This document shows positions 14,201-25,539 of a stretch of DNA of 64,000 bases, one piece after another; positions within the stretch are counted from its first letter, which is position 1; each line of letters starts with the position of its first letter. The DNA lies in NCBI RefSeq assembly GCF_048771995.1, contig NC_133032.1, forward strand, positions 17,685,001 through 17,749,000, read 5' to 3'. The notes under the pieces are model-generated. The model saw only the letters and a program-made list of their open reading frames with translations, had not been told where the DNA came from and made no database searches. The DNA is from Taeniopygia guttata (taxonomy: Eukaryota > Chordata > Aves > Passeriformes > Estrildidae). The position numbers and the translations under genes are program-made.

Positions 14201-15497
14201 TTGCTGCAGGGGGTTTCTCGGGCTCCAGATTTGCCTGGGGTCCTCTCAGGGACACAGGACGCCGTCCCTGGCAAATGAGAGGTAGATAGAATGAGACGCG
14301 TATTAAAGGATGGGGAAAAGCATGGAGAGTGCCTTGTCGACAGAAAAGGGTTTTAGTGAGAAAGAAATGTAGCCGGCGAGAAACACAGGGCGTGGGAAGC
14401 CGACGAAAGGCTGTGTCTCCCCTCTCCCTCCGAGTCCTGCCCGCCGCCCTTTGTTCTCCATTTCCAAACCGTCCCGGCCCTTGCCGCTTCCCCGGCGGCC
14501 GGCCCGGAGCGATGCCACTCTGTTTTCTCCGCAGCCGGCTGGCTCCATCGGGAGGTTATCTTCCGCCTCCTCCTCCCTCTTCCTTCCCCTTTCTACTCTC
14601 CTCGCACGTTCATGGCGTTTGTTTTCCCTGAAAGGACGAAAAAAGTCCATTTCTGAGCAGTTCAGATTTTATCGCAAAGCGCATTTTTGTTTAATTCTAG
14701 TATAAAAGGACACTTGTGCTGCTCATCATTTACGTGCCTGGAACAGCCCTCTCTGCTGATGCAACTTTCTTTTCTCCGAATGTTTTAAATTCTTGTCTTC
14801 TCCCCCTTGGCACCCCCACTCACCCACGCATACTGCCATTAATTCTACAGAGGTTTTTCCTCCCACCGGGTCTCCCTGCAGCCGGCCGGCCGGGCACTGC
14901 CAGAGCTGTTTTATTTCCTGGCCGCGGAGCCATCGCGGACCGTTCTCTCCCTCCTTCCAGCCTTAACCTTTGGCTTTGCCGGGCTCCGTGCCTTCAAAAG
15001 GCGCAGTTTGCCGAGCCAAAGCCGCCTTCCTCGGGCAGAAGGAAACCCGAACTGTCTGGCAAATCGGTACCAGATGGAGAGGAGTTGCCTTATAGTTTCG
15101 TAAGAACGTGCAGAATCATTAAGAAGCTAACAGCTACAGGCAGGAGGGAGATGAGACGCACATCTACCCCCCTACCTACCGGCTGAGCTCCAGTGCCTGG
15201 AGCTGGGGCATTGGTGAGCCTTGTTCAAGCCCTCCTTGGCCTCAGCTTGGGCTCTTCAGGACATCAGCTGCGGGCAGCCCCGGGGCCGGGCAGCGGCCGC
15301 GCAGCCCCAGCTGTAGGCGGCCACACGGGCCCGTGTTTAGAGAAAAGGGTATGATGGTTCGTCTGAAATGTAGCGCACGTTAGTGCAGATCATTAACATG
15401 TACCTCGACAAACCCAATTGCAAATGCGCGGTGGCGCAGTGCTGCATCGCCGGGCTCCTGTCAGGCAGCGCTATTTCCCAGCCATGTCTGAGGCAAT
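14201..15497. other. HOXD13-HOXD12 spacer, proximal part
   Basis: Intergenic DNA with a TATAAAAGG box at 14701-14709 that belongs to no recognised gene. GC-rich stretches occur at 14450-14600, 14870-15010 and 15230-15330. No coding exon is supported. Confidence 0.4.
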
Positions 15498-15512
15498 CCT
15501 GCCATCTCCTGG
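15498..15512 (-). promoter_or_regulatory. CTCF-like motif next to 36-bp array
   Basis: Plus strand CCTGCCATCTCCTGG; the minus strand reads CCAGGAGATGGCAGG, matching 13 of the 14 positions of CCASYAGRKGGCRS. The motif overlaps the first bases of the 36-bp tandem array. It points left, like the motif at 7059. Binding is inferred from sequence only. Confidence 0.5.
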
Positions 15513-15615
15513 ACAGCCCCCGGCATAGGCAGGGAAACCTTCTCCTGGACAGCCCCCGGCACAGGCAGGGAAACCTTCTCCTGGACAGCCCCCGGCACAG
15601 GCAGGGAAACCTTCT
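15508..15615. repeat. 36-bp minisatellite, three units
   Basis: Three consecutive 36-base units at 15508-15543, 15544-15579 and 15580-15615. Units 2 and 3 are identical; unit 1 differs by one base (CATAG against CACAG). Each begins CCTGGACAGCCCCCGG and ends GGGAAACCTTCT. The near identity implies recent duplication. Because 36 is a multiple of three, frames through it show repeated peptides, but nothing suggests a gene. Confidence 0.97.
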
Positions 15616-18118
15616 GCAGCGGGCGCCGCGCCTCCGAGTGATGATGAATGGGCGACGGAGGCTGTTCAGTCGCACGCAGAGCACCCTTCGTCTGCAAACT
15701 GGAAGACTGTGCCAGTGAAATTATAGCGTGTGGTCAGCTCTGATGTCCAGGCCTATCCGGACGCCTGTTTAAAAACCAGGGAAGAAAAAAAAAAAAAAAA
15801 AAAAAAAGAGCGGAAAAGAGGAAAGGAGCGTGTGAAAGCAGGCCTCCGGGTCGCCCTGTTCCTCAGTGGTGATATTTCCTGTACAGACACAGGCGGGGGG
15901 ACACCCGAGGCATTAACACGCCGCCCCCAAAGCAGCAGCTGGCTGAGGCTGGAAAAAGCAGCACAAGCCCGTACGAGGCTCTCTTTCCACTCCACCCCGC
16001 TCGCCTCGGCTCCGAGGCCAGCCGCCTCTGGAACATGATGTTTCTGTAAATGTTTTTCCATGTAGATTTAAACATTTTCCGTAACTGTGTCTCCAGCTAT
16101 TTCAAGTTTTTATTATGCTCTTTTTTTATTTTCTTCCTTTCTTTTTAATTTTTAAAATTAATTAGCAATTACTAATGAGTTGAATATTAATTGAAAGCTC
16201 TGTTTTCTCTAACCCCATAAAAGTTAGTTTGAAGTGTCACCTTTCTTTCCGGTAACTGGGAACTCACATCCATTCCTTGTGTTTATTGCAGACAAAAATA
16301 CAGCCTTTGAACTGAATGTTCCTTTTCTCTTCCAAGAACCGAAAATCAGCTGTTTCGTAAAAGGCAGTTATGAAAAAAAAAAAATTGCCCATCTTCTTAG
16401 GGAACACAAAGTTAGAATACAAGTCAGCTAATAAGAGGGAGATTCAATTGGTAGACATAATTCAAACAATAAAAATTAAAGGCAATGGTCAGCAATATCC
16501 TCCAGCGGTGCTTGTGTGGTCCTGTGTGGTCTAGGAGAGAGCAATCATTTAAAGATTTTTTTTTTTTTTCCAGGGCAATGAAATTACTGCAGAATTTCCC
16601 TCAATTTCCCATTAAACACAAAGATGAATTTGATTAGGACAATGTCAAGAAGGGCAGCGTCTCTGATCTCGCCTTAGAAATAAAACCAAGATTAAAACTG
16701 TGATTAAGAGGATAATAACAGGGAAAATTAACCCTACATGCTAACTAGGTTCAAGTTTTTAACCGAGGTAATGAAAGTGGAAAAGTCCGGGCATTAAGGC
16801 TTCGCTTGATGCCGGACTCGCACACACCGGGGGAGATCTTGGGAAAGAGGCCGAGGAAAGGAACGCCCGGTCCGGGTGGCGGATCGGCCTCCAGAGCGTC
16901 CCGCGGATCTGTGAGGTGGTGGGAGCGCGGAGCCCATGGGTCCCCCACCCCTTCCCGAGCCTTCCAGCCCCCTGCCAGGACCTTCGGGTGCAGCACACGG
17001 GGCCTTGCCTCTGCTCTGTCTCACGAACAGCATGGTTCGGGAAAGAACACGAGCAACCTCCTGTGAGGATGCTCTCAGATATGATTTTAATAACTCTGGG
17101 GCTGCGGGGAAATGAGAGAGATAATGGAATATATGGGGTCTTGTTTGATCAATCAAAAATATAAAAATATGTGTGACTTCCCAAAATAACACAGTAATAC
17201 AAGAGTAAGGGATTATTTTCTTCTCATTAGAGGAAAAACTCCTCACACACAACCTGGGAGATGAGGCTGACTCTCCCTTCTGCCCGCTGCTGCATTCACA
17301 CCCTCCCTGCTGAAGAGCAGACCCTGGCATTTTCTTTCTTGAAGTCTTCCGATTTTATTTGTTTGTTTGTTTATTTATTTAATCTCAGAGGGTTGCCCAG
17401 GTAGTTCAGTGTCGTTGCTCTTGTTATCCTCTGTTTGTTGGTGTTTGTTTGATTGTATTTCAAAGACAAAACAGATTCCGAGTTTTAGAAGCGTTGTTTG
17501 CCTATAAGCGCTTCCAAGTGAAGATGAAAGGCAAAAGGGGTAAAAAGGGGTAAAAAGGGCAGAGGTGCGGACCTAAGAGAATACTGGCTATTGGTGTGCC
17601 AGAATGAGGATCCCGGTAATAGCCGATCGATTAAGACTCTCTCTATTTGCACGCATATGCAGATGCATATCATGCAGTTAAGGGCACAAGCACCTACGTA
17701 TGCCCTAAACATCCACATCTCATAGCCATCACGAGTTATTTGCAGTCCTCGGTGCTCACTCTTACCGTGGCTATCGCTCTGGCCCGGAGGGTGCTGCCAG
17801 CCGGGGGACACCGCCGGCACGGGGGCTGCACCCGGGGCTGCCCTGTCCTCTCGGCAAATGTTTGTTTTCCGCTCATCTCTCCACTGGCGCCGCAGCTCTG
17901 CCAACCCGCCCCGGCCACTTTTATAGAAGCAGAGACCATGGTTTCCCCTCCCCCTTGCGAGCTCGATATTTTCATATTTCAAGTGTTATCATAAGACTTT
18001 TTAAAAGTGGGGGTGAAGAAAAAGAAAAAAAAGGGTGGGGAGGGGGGACTCTGTGGCTCGGTCGCTGGAGGCGGTGCTGAAATTACCGGCTTTGAAGAAC
18101 CTGTCTGCAAAGTTTCGT
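15616..18118. other. HOXD13-HOXD12 spacer, distal part
   Basis: A poly-A run lies at 15785-15807. The part from 16100 to 16760 is strongly AT-rich with clustered ATTA/TAAT words, for example TTAATTAGCAATTACTAATG at 16159-16178. At 17145-17158 TTGATCAATCAAAA contains ATCAATCA, a PBX-type site. TTTG repeats occur at 17358-17372, and a patch at 17530-17560 repeats GGGGTAAAAA. No exon or RNA gene is recognised. These AT-rich blocks are reasonable candidates for HOXD12/HOXD13 enhancers. Confidence 0.4.
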
Positions 18119-18123
18119 CCAAT
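18119..18123 (+). promoter_or_regulatory. HOXD12: CCAAT box of HOXD12
   Basis: CCAAT 75 bases before the HOXD12 start codon, in unstructured sequence following a short GC-rich stretch. The position fits a proximal promoter element if the 5' UTR is short. There is no TATA box at a matching distance. Confidence 0.4.
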
Positions 18124-18197
18124 CGTTTCAGGCTTCCCGCTTATTCCCTGTTGTAACTAAATACCGCTGTAAGAACAGCTGAAGTCCTTTGTTGGAA

Positions 18198-19333
18198 ATG
18201 TGTGATCGCAGTCTCTACAGATCTGGCTACGTTGGTTCTCTCTTGAATTTGCAATCGCCAGATTCCTTTTATTTTCCTAATTTGCGGGCTAATGGCAGTC
18301 AATTGGCGGCTCTGCCCACCATTTCCTACCCCCGGAGCTCGATCCCCTGGACTTGCTCAAGTTCGTGCGCAGCCCAGCCGCAGAGCCACGCGTTCGGCGG
18401 CGCGGCGCAGCCTTACCTCCCCGGCTCCGTTCCAATCAACATCAGCTCCAACGGCAGCAAGGAGTGCCTGGAAGACAACAATAAATATTACGCCCACGAT
18501 ACGAGCTCCAAACAAGAGGAGAGATGCAGGCAGAGGCAATCTTTTGCAAATGACCCAACTGTTACTCACACAGCCAACTTAAAGCCCGTAAAGTATGACC
18601 ACTCGAGCCTGCAGAGAAGTTTGCATAGCTCGGCTACTCTTTTTGAAGTGAATTCCTGCAATTCAAGCTTAAAGGAGGACATCAAGAATCCCGTCAACTT
18701 GAACCTGACAGTTCAGCCCTCAGCAGTCCAGTCATGCCTCAGACCTTCAGTGCAGGATGGTATGCCTTAAATATCTCGCTTTAGTTAGAAGCGACCTAGC
18801 TGTACGTTCTTTTTAAGAGATGCCTGTAATTACTTTGTAACCCTCCCTGTAATTAGTTCGGAGCAAAAATCGCTTAATCTGACTCGGATGTTAGATAGCA
18901 ATTGTGCTGTCAGATGTGCTTTGCTTTGCCCAGTTTTCCGACCTAGTTTAGCTCTGATATCCTGCGGTTTTGGTTTTTTCCTATCTTAGGGTTTTGGTTG
19001 TTTTTTTGTTTTTGTTTTTGTTTTTGTTTTCCCCATATTCCTATATTTGCATACCCAGACTTGATCCACTAAACTGTCGACGTATTTGTTGTAGGTTTGC
19101 CTTGGTGCCCCACCCAGGGGAGATCAAGAAAGAAACGGAAACCATACACAAAACAACAAATTGCTGAATTGGAAAACGAGTTTCTCCTCAATGAGTTTAT
19201 TAACCGACAGAAGAGGAAAGAACTATCAAACAGACTGAATTTAAGCGATCAGCAAGTTAAAATTTGGTTTCAGAACCGGAGGATGAAAAAGAAAAGAGTA
19301 GTAATGCGAGAGCAGGCTCTTTCTATGTACTAG
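18198..19333 (+). CDS. HOXD12: HOXD12, homeobox D12 (2 exons)
   Basis: Abdominal-B class group 12 homeodomain factor, a nuclear regulator of posterior trunk and distal limb patterning. Exons 18198-18759 and 19095-19333 join at GATG|GTATG and GTAG|GTTTG, giving 266 aa. The start [21 protein letters not shown] matches the vertebrate HOXD12 start; the in-frame ATG nine bases earlier (18189) is not used by the family. The homeodomain spans about 198-257 ([20 protein letters not shown] to [13 protein letters not shown]), followed by MREQALSMY, close to the mammalian tail. The stretch [21 protein letters not shown] before the splice is also family-typical. The intron is short (335 bp). The gene is intact, with no sign of the HOXD12 decay seen in some vertebrate lineages. 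Confidence 0.97.
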
Positions 19334-19700
19334 AGCAGAGTCCGTCCGTTCCTGCATGAACTTGTGCCCGGAGTGTTCACCCCTAGAGTAGAGCGTACGC
19401 GCCAGAGAAACGCGGGGAGTGTGTCTTTTTACCATTTAAACCAAATTCTCGAAACGCGTAGGATCCCTGCGTAAATAGGCAGCGCTGAGTTCTTAGCCAA
19501 GATGAAGAAGACGAGCCGGACCAGCACGGAAACATGTATTATCAGCTTTTTACCTTTCTTTCTCCATTTATATAGATTTTGTCCTGCATCCCACCCTCTC
19601 TTTCCCCGGAGAACAAGCGGTGCTAAACTAAGATCGATATCTGTTATCTGTATGTAAACACCATTTTGCAGCAAAATAAAGGAATAACGCCTAGTAAAGA
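19334..19700 (+). terminator. HOXD12: HOXD12 3' UTR with poly(A) signal
   Basis: About 350 bases of 3' UTR ending with AATAAA at 19675-19680, followed by a GT/CT-containing stretch. It is a clear and probably single polyadenylation signal for HOXD12. Confidence 0.6.
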
Positions 19701-22400
19701 CGTCAGCTCTGTGAGTCCCGGCTGCTCCCTTCATCTGCTGCCCTGCACGCCAGGGCGAGCCTGCGGCGCCGGCTTGTTTTGTGGTTTGGAGTAACCTGCT
19801 CGAGCAGCGATGGGGAAAGTGGTTAGCAAATAAACCTTTTTCTTTAGTCTTTTTTTTTTTTTTTTTTTTCCCCTTCCCCTTTCCACCCTCCCCCCGCCCG
19901 GAGCCGCAGCTCCGACCGCAGCCCGGCGGAGAGCGCACGTGACAGCCGCGCAAGGCCGCGTAACCTGAGCGCGGCTCAGCCGCGGCCGCTCGGCCCCGCT
20001 CCGCCGGCCCGGCCCGCCCCGACGGCACAGCCGGCCAGGGCTGCTGCTCCACGGGCACGGCCCAGCGGTTCCTCTCTCGGGAAAAAGCGCCCCTCTCCCC
20101 TCGCCGTGTGCCAGCCGCCCCCGGGCCAGCGCGGAGTCCCCCGCAGGGGCCGCGGGGTCGGGCGGCGGGGCCTCCCCAGGGCCGGGCCGGGCCCTGCCCT
20201 TGCAGCGCTCCTGACTTTGGCCTTGTCCAAGCGCTGCCCCGGCAGGCGGGAGGCAGCGGGCGGCGCCGGGACACAGGCCGGGCTCAGAGCGGCCGAGGCG
20301 AGGCTGCGGCCCACGCCTCACCCCGAGGTGCTGCAGGCACAGGAGTCGGAACAACACGGAGGTTTTGGTGGGACCGATTGTTTCACCAGTCGGTCCTCGT
20401 GGCCGTTTCTGCATAGATTTGCATGAGGGAAAAGAGATAATAGATTTGTATGAGGGGAAAGTGAGAATCGGTTCGGGGTTTTGCCCAGATAGAAACCTCA
20501 GAAGATAACCCAACCGAGGGACTGGCAGCAGCGTCTAAGACGTTTGATAACTGTTTTGGGATGAGAATTGGATCGATTTTTCCCGCATCTTGATGAGAGG
20601 CTTTCTCTGCCGAGAGCTGCCGGCCTCTGCAACACCAGGGCAGTCAGACTGGCCAGAGCTCCAAGGCCTGAGGAAATTACTCATTGCCCCTAGTCTAATA
20701 CCTCAGAATATGAATTCTAAAACAAAAATCTCACGGATTTATAGGTCCGTATTAAAATGCCTTTTGGCTGCAGTTTCAACCTAAGTCTTCATTTCTTAAC
20801 GAAGATCATTTCCACGGCTCCCAACAGTAACAATAATTGGGCTGGCAGAGGCTACCTTCTTTTCTGCCTTGTGAAATACACTCAGATATGGTTGTTTGTA
20901 GTGTATATAAAAAGCCTAAACAACCGCAAGGAACGTCACAAAACTGATGCCTACTTACACGGGGCTCTAGCATTCCAAAGGCAATAAACTTATTATTTCA
21001 TAAAGAATCATATTTGAACTTTGCTCCTACTCACTCCTGTGCTTGCAAGTACTGCTCAAGCGGGCACGGTAGTCCAGATTAATTTGGAGCTAAATCCCGC
21101 ATTCCTAGGCAGGCAGAGACGTAGCCATTTTCCCGAAAGCTTTCCAGGGAGCCCCAAAGGTAACGCTTGGGTGGTGTTTCGGGGGGAGAAGGAAAACCAG
21201 CCCGAAGCATTTGTCACCACTCTTACCGCCCGCATTGCCCAATGCAGACAAAACCCTACCTCGCTCATGACGGGGTGGCTGCCAGTAGGAAAGCGGGGAC
21301 GGGGACGAAGCCTCGCCGGGTGACAGCTCCCCGGGGGCAAGGGATGCGCACCCAGCCATCCACAGCCACAGGAACCATTCCTGGGTCCCTCCAAATCTTG
21401 GTTACGTTCAGCCTCTGCGCTGGGAGTTGACGCATTGCGGACAATGATGGTCTCTTCATCCAGTGGCATTCTCTAATTAAAAAAACTAGGAGCAACCCCA
21501 ATGATGCAAGCCAGGAGAAGAGCAAAAACCAGATAAAGCCCCTTTTCTTATCCTCTCCTGGAATACTACTCAGACGGCTACAGTCATGAGAGATTGACCC
21601 ATTGCTCTGTTCTTCCCTATCCTAGTCCTCCCTAGTACAACCCGTCTCTGTATTACATGGGTGGTATGAAATCCGAAGAGGAACCTCGGATGGAAATATG
21701 TGAAAGGCAATATATTATTTATTAAACGCATCTGATCCACGATGATGGCTTATTGTGAAGCTCCTAGTCTAAATCGCCTACGGAAAGAGAAAAGGCAGAG
21801 GAGGTAGGATCTAAATTGCGGTTTGTTGAGAAAGTCTGTGTATCATGTATCTCTGTATGTGCTTGTGTATCTATAGAAGCACTCATTTCAGCAGTGCCCG
21901 TTGCGTGTAACCTCGTGTGCACACTCAGACGTACGTGTTTGTGGGCTCATACTGTGCACGGACACATCGGCGGCAGAAAATGGTGCATGATTTCACGCGT
22001 GCCCATACTCCAGGTTTCATCCCTTCCTCTGAAGCAGTGGGCGAGGACAGCGGTTCGGGCGTGGGGAGGCACACACGCGTGGCAGAGCTGCAGACGCGGG
22101 GCGCGCCCTGCCTGTGCGGCTCTGCCTGTGCACACCCACCCGAGCTGTCCCCTGGGCACATGTGTGCAAAGCGTGTGGAACACGCCGGCTGGGCACGCAG
22201 GAGATGCACCCGAGTGAGGTGGATGTACTCCACGCCCTTCCACTGGATTATTTCGGGTGTTTTATCAGGTGCCCCCGGTACCGGCTTTGCGGGTGTATGC
22301 GGGGCGGGATGGGGCGGCGGGCACCCGCTTGCTGCGCCCGCGTCCCTCCGCAGCATGAATGCGATGGTTCATCCCTTTATTTTCTCAAACATAAACATCT
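19701..22400. other. HOXD12-HOXD11 spacer, left half
   Basis: A GC island covers about 19880-20340, preceded by a T-run at 19849-19869. An imperfect 27-bp tandem duplication lies at 20413-20466; the first copy carries the POU octamer ATTTGCAT and four positions differ between copies. TATATAAAAAG occurs at about 20904-20914 without a recognised gene, and GCCATTTT (YY1-type) at 21124-21131. A second CpG-rich patch lies at 22040-22340. The long frames over these islands are compositional. Confidence 0.4.
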
Positions 22401-23480
22401 TTGCATTTCCACCGCAGCCTAAACATGATAAAGCCCTTCGAGGAGGCTCTCCGTCCCTCCTCTTTTGATAAGGCTGCAAACGCAACTTGGTTTGTTGGGA
22501 ATGGCTCTGGATGCCTTTGTGCTTCCTAAAAGAGCATAAATAATTAAAGTTTGGCAGAGAGGAAAAGCTTTCTTGCAGAACTGTAGTGGCAATAAATGAA
22601 ATGACTCAGAATCTCTTCTCCAGTCGGTTTTTACGAGAGCTGCCAGACAGTGTCTGTTCACGTTCTCCAGATACTAGGGGCGCCATAACAAAGTTAAGGT
22701 CAAGTTAGTGTCTTATCTTGGGTGGCACAAAAATACCGCATCTTCTCCAGCCGGACCGGGTATATTTTTAAGCCTAAACGTTACGCAAGTCGCCTTAATT
22801 TCCACGGAGAGCATACGGAAATGTCTCTTGGACCTGAATACTTGGTGATTCCAGGCAACGATTGCAGATGTTTCAAGACGCCTAACGGTAAAGTATTCGC
22901 CTGATTGTGTACATGATGTGCATTTATGTTTCGATGCTGTTTAGTCTGTGTAAGGGGAAAAGGAAAAAAAAAAGGGGGGGAGGGGGGGTTGTTATTGTGC
23001 TGTTCAGAGCTGGGCTGGTACCGACCCCAGGGTGAAAACGCTCTGGCAAACGGGGACCCCCAGCTCTGCCTTATTCCAGCGGGGTCTCTGCTGTGATATT
23101 GGTCTCACATTTCCCAAATTAGATCGTTTCCTAAAGGACTGTTTCCTAAAAGAGCTTTCATACTAACAAATCGTCGCCATGTCTTTGAACTTGAATTAGT
23201 TGAAACCGGTTGGCTCCTGCGCCAAAATTTAATTGATGCTAGCCTTGTTGCATCGAAAAGAAGGTGAAATATTCTGGCTAAGGCACAATTAGTTGTTTGA
23301 ACGGTAGAGAAAATGAAGCTCCATAGGTTTCCAGAACCATCTCTGGTGACGAGATAGGCGATCAGAAACCTGGGGGGGGGCACAATCCGAACGGAGCCCT
23401 GCCCTGCTTTGCTGCAAGGTCCAGGGTAATTAGTGACACAGGAGCCATTTTAACTGCGCAGACATCATTTTTGGGAGGTT
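22401..23480. promoter_or_regulatory. Candidate HOXD11 enhancer / Polycomb element
   Basis: Low-repeat DNA 2-3 kb upstream of HOXD11, dense in possible factor sites: AAATAATTAAAG near 22538-22549, a stretch with TTTAATTGATG near 23227-23237, and GCCATTTT (YY1-type) at 23444-23451. Mammals have two described elements between HOXD12 and HOXD11: region VIII, an enhancer acting on Hoxd10/Hoxd11 timing, and D11.12, a YY1-dependent Polycomb-recruiting segment. Equivalence is inferred from position and texture only. Confidence 0.35.
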
Positions 23481-23850
23481 GTTTTTTTCTGTTGCAGCAG
23501 AACCGAGAGGGCTTGGAAGCCGATTAAGGGAGGGAGTGATGGTTCTGTGCCTTGATTTCTAGTGATAATTTGCAACTTGCAAGTGTCTATCTGCTGGGTG
23601 CAATGTGTGGCGTTTGAGGTGTTTTGCGAGTGAGGCACCAAAGGAAAAAAAAAAAAAAAAACACATTAAAAAAACCAACTGTACAAAGAAAAGAGAAAAG
23701 GAAAGAAAGAGGCGGCGGTGGTGGGGGTGTTAAGAATGAGCTCCATAATATCTGCCTGGCTTTGGTCTTTACATTTTAGGAAGGGCTAGCCCCTGGAAGC
23801 CCCTTGGGTAGCCCTCGACTTCTCTGGGGAGCCAGGGGGTGCAGGAGGGG

Positions 23851-23904
23851 CGGTGGCGGTGGCGGTGGCGGTGGCGGTGGCGGTGGCGGTGGCGGTGGCG
23901 GTGG
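23851..23904. repeat. (CGGTGG)9 hexanucleotide tract
   Basis: Nine perfect units of CGGTGG (54 bases), continuing as CGGCGGCGGGG. It lies about 1.6 kb before the HOXD11 start, at the left edge of a GC island running to about 24260. Frames give Val-Ala or Gly runs and are not genes. Four or more closely spaced GG runs make it a possible two-tier G-quadruplex. Confidence 0.95.
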
Positions 23905-25330
23905 CGGCGGCGGGGTGGGGAGCAGGGTGCGGGGCGCAGCCCGGGTTGCGGGGCTCCCGCCCCCGCAGCCTCCCCGCAAGGCGTAGCCGAGGGCGAGCAG
24001 GAGGCTCCTGCAGCAGCGGAGCCGAGCCCTCAGCGGGCACGGCCGCCTCGAGGAGCCGGGGAGCCCACGGGCCTTCTCCCCGCCTGCCCGGAGCTCCGTG
24101 GGGCCGGTCCCCCACCTGCCGGGCTCTCCGCTTGCTGTGGGACCCGGAGGTGCCTTGTGGAGGTGACACGGGGCCTGTCGAGCCGGATCCTTGCCGGAGC
24201 CTCCGCCCGGGAATTGCTGGGGGGTCCGGAGGCGGCCGTGCGGGCCTGGGGAGCTCGCCCAGAGACCGGCTTTATTTGGAGAGAGACATGTGATGGAGCT
24301 AACCTGGCTATGCGGTACAGTGGCGGAAAAAAAACATTCCCATGGAGAGCTGGCAAATGTTGCTGGAATGAGGAATTGGTCGAGTATAGGGCTATTGCTG
24401 GTGTATTTGTTATTCTCCTCTCTTTTCAACCTTTGCGGCCCTGTTTGTGCTTGTCTGTATAATATCATATTTTAAGGAAAAAAGGAAAATTGGCAGAAAA
24501 ATGAGCCCTCGAAGGCAGGGCGGGAGCGGGGCTGGCGGCTGCCGTGCGTGTCGCCAGCTCCCAAGTCTTGCTTTTCCCTTCCAATGAAAATGAACATTTT
24601 GGTGGGAGTTGGAGGCAGGAGAACAGAGGTCACTTTGTCTGCTGCTCTGCTTCCCAAGGAAACTGTGCTTGGTGGACTTCTTTTCCTGCCATAGCCCTCT
24701 GCCTTATAGAGAGCCCGAAAGTATCTCCCTTTCGTAAATCCGGCTGCTGAGAGATGTTATGTCTGCGTGTTTCTCATTTCAGTTTGGCGCCCTGACACAA
24801 GTGCGCAGTGTTTGGGCTTATAAGCGAGGGAAAACGAGGTGATCGAAACTGAGGCTTTGAATTTCGTGACCGGTTTTGATGCCAACTGTGGATTGCAGGA
24901 GCCGGGCGGGCAGATCCGGTCGTACACTCGAATGTGTGAATGGGACTTGGCTTTGCTGAGTGAACCCGCTCATCATCTGCTTGAGCGGCGGCCGGAGAGT
25001 ATCGCTCCCTCTAAGGAGGAAGCGATCACGTTTCCGAGCCGGGGGTGCCGGTCCGTGAGCCCCCAACCCTCGCTCCGGGGGCTGCCTCCCTTGCCGGTGG
25101 CAGTGCTCCCCCCTCGCTGCCCGGGGAGGGGATGCGGGCGGGGGGCTCCGCGCCGGGCTCCGGCGGTGGGCAGGCGCCTGCCCGGGCGGCGCGGCCCCAG
25201 GTGATCCGCACCACCTACGTGTATCTCCCATCGCCTGCTGAAAGGATGAGACTTAAAACCGGCTATATTTGTACAAACGGCGCGCTCGCCTCCCCGTGCT
25301 GGGAGGGCTCTTTGGAGAGATCTTAGGAGC
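23905..25330. other. HOXD11 upstream GC islands
   Basis: GC-rich at 23905-24260 and 25030-25200, separated by mixed sequence. No coding exon is supported. The part at 24800-24900 is less biased. Open frames on both strands over the islands are composition shadows. Confidence 0.4.
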
Positions 25331-25539
25331 CTTTCCGAGGGGCTGATATAGATATAAGGACATTTCTACATCGCGTCACGTGACATAATTACCACTAGAA
25401 TCAATCAAGATGAATTGCACGTCAGCACACGGTGGGGATTTTTTCTTAGTTGATCCTGTCCAAACCCTCTTGTGCAATAGATGGATCTTGTTCAATGCAT
25501 TGAAGCCTCCTGGTTGCTTGCAATCGCAAAAAGGAAGAC
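25331..25539 (+). promoter_or_regulatory. HOXD11: HOXD11 proximal promoter and 5' UTR
   Basis: Contains the perfect 10-base palindrome GTCACGTGAC at 25375-25384 (a USF/MYC-type E-box) and ATCAATCA at 25400-25407, a PBX-type site, 130-165 bases before the start codon. AGATATAAGG at about 25350-25359 is a possible weak TATA element. Site function is inferred from consensus. Confidence 0.45.

Noticed and set aside
15508-15615. CRISPR-like direct repeats
   Set aside because: Three 36-base units are contiguous with no spacers in a vertebrate HOX cluster; it is a minisatellite.
17398-17420. miR-196-like word (AGGTAGTTCAGTGTCGTTG)
   Set aside because: Shares the AGGTAGTT seed and GTTG end with miR-196, but it lies between HOXD13 and HOXD12 rather than between groups 10 and 9, several inner bases differ, and no pairing star arm follows. 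HOXD lacks miR-196 in vertebrates.
23839-24462. Frames with Trp-Arg or Val-Ala repeats
   Set aside because: Direct translation of the (CGGTGG)9 tract in different registers.
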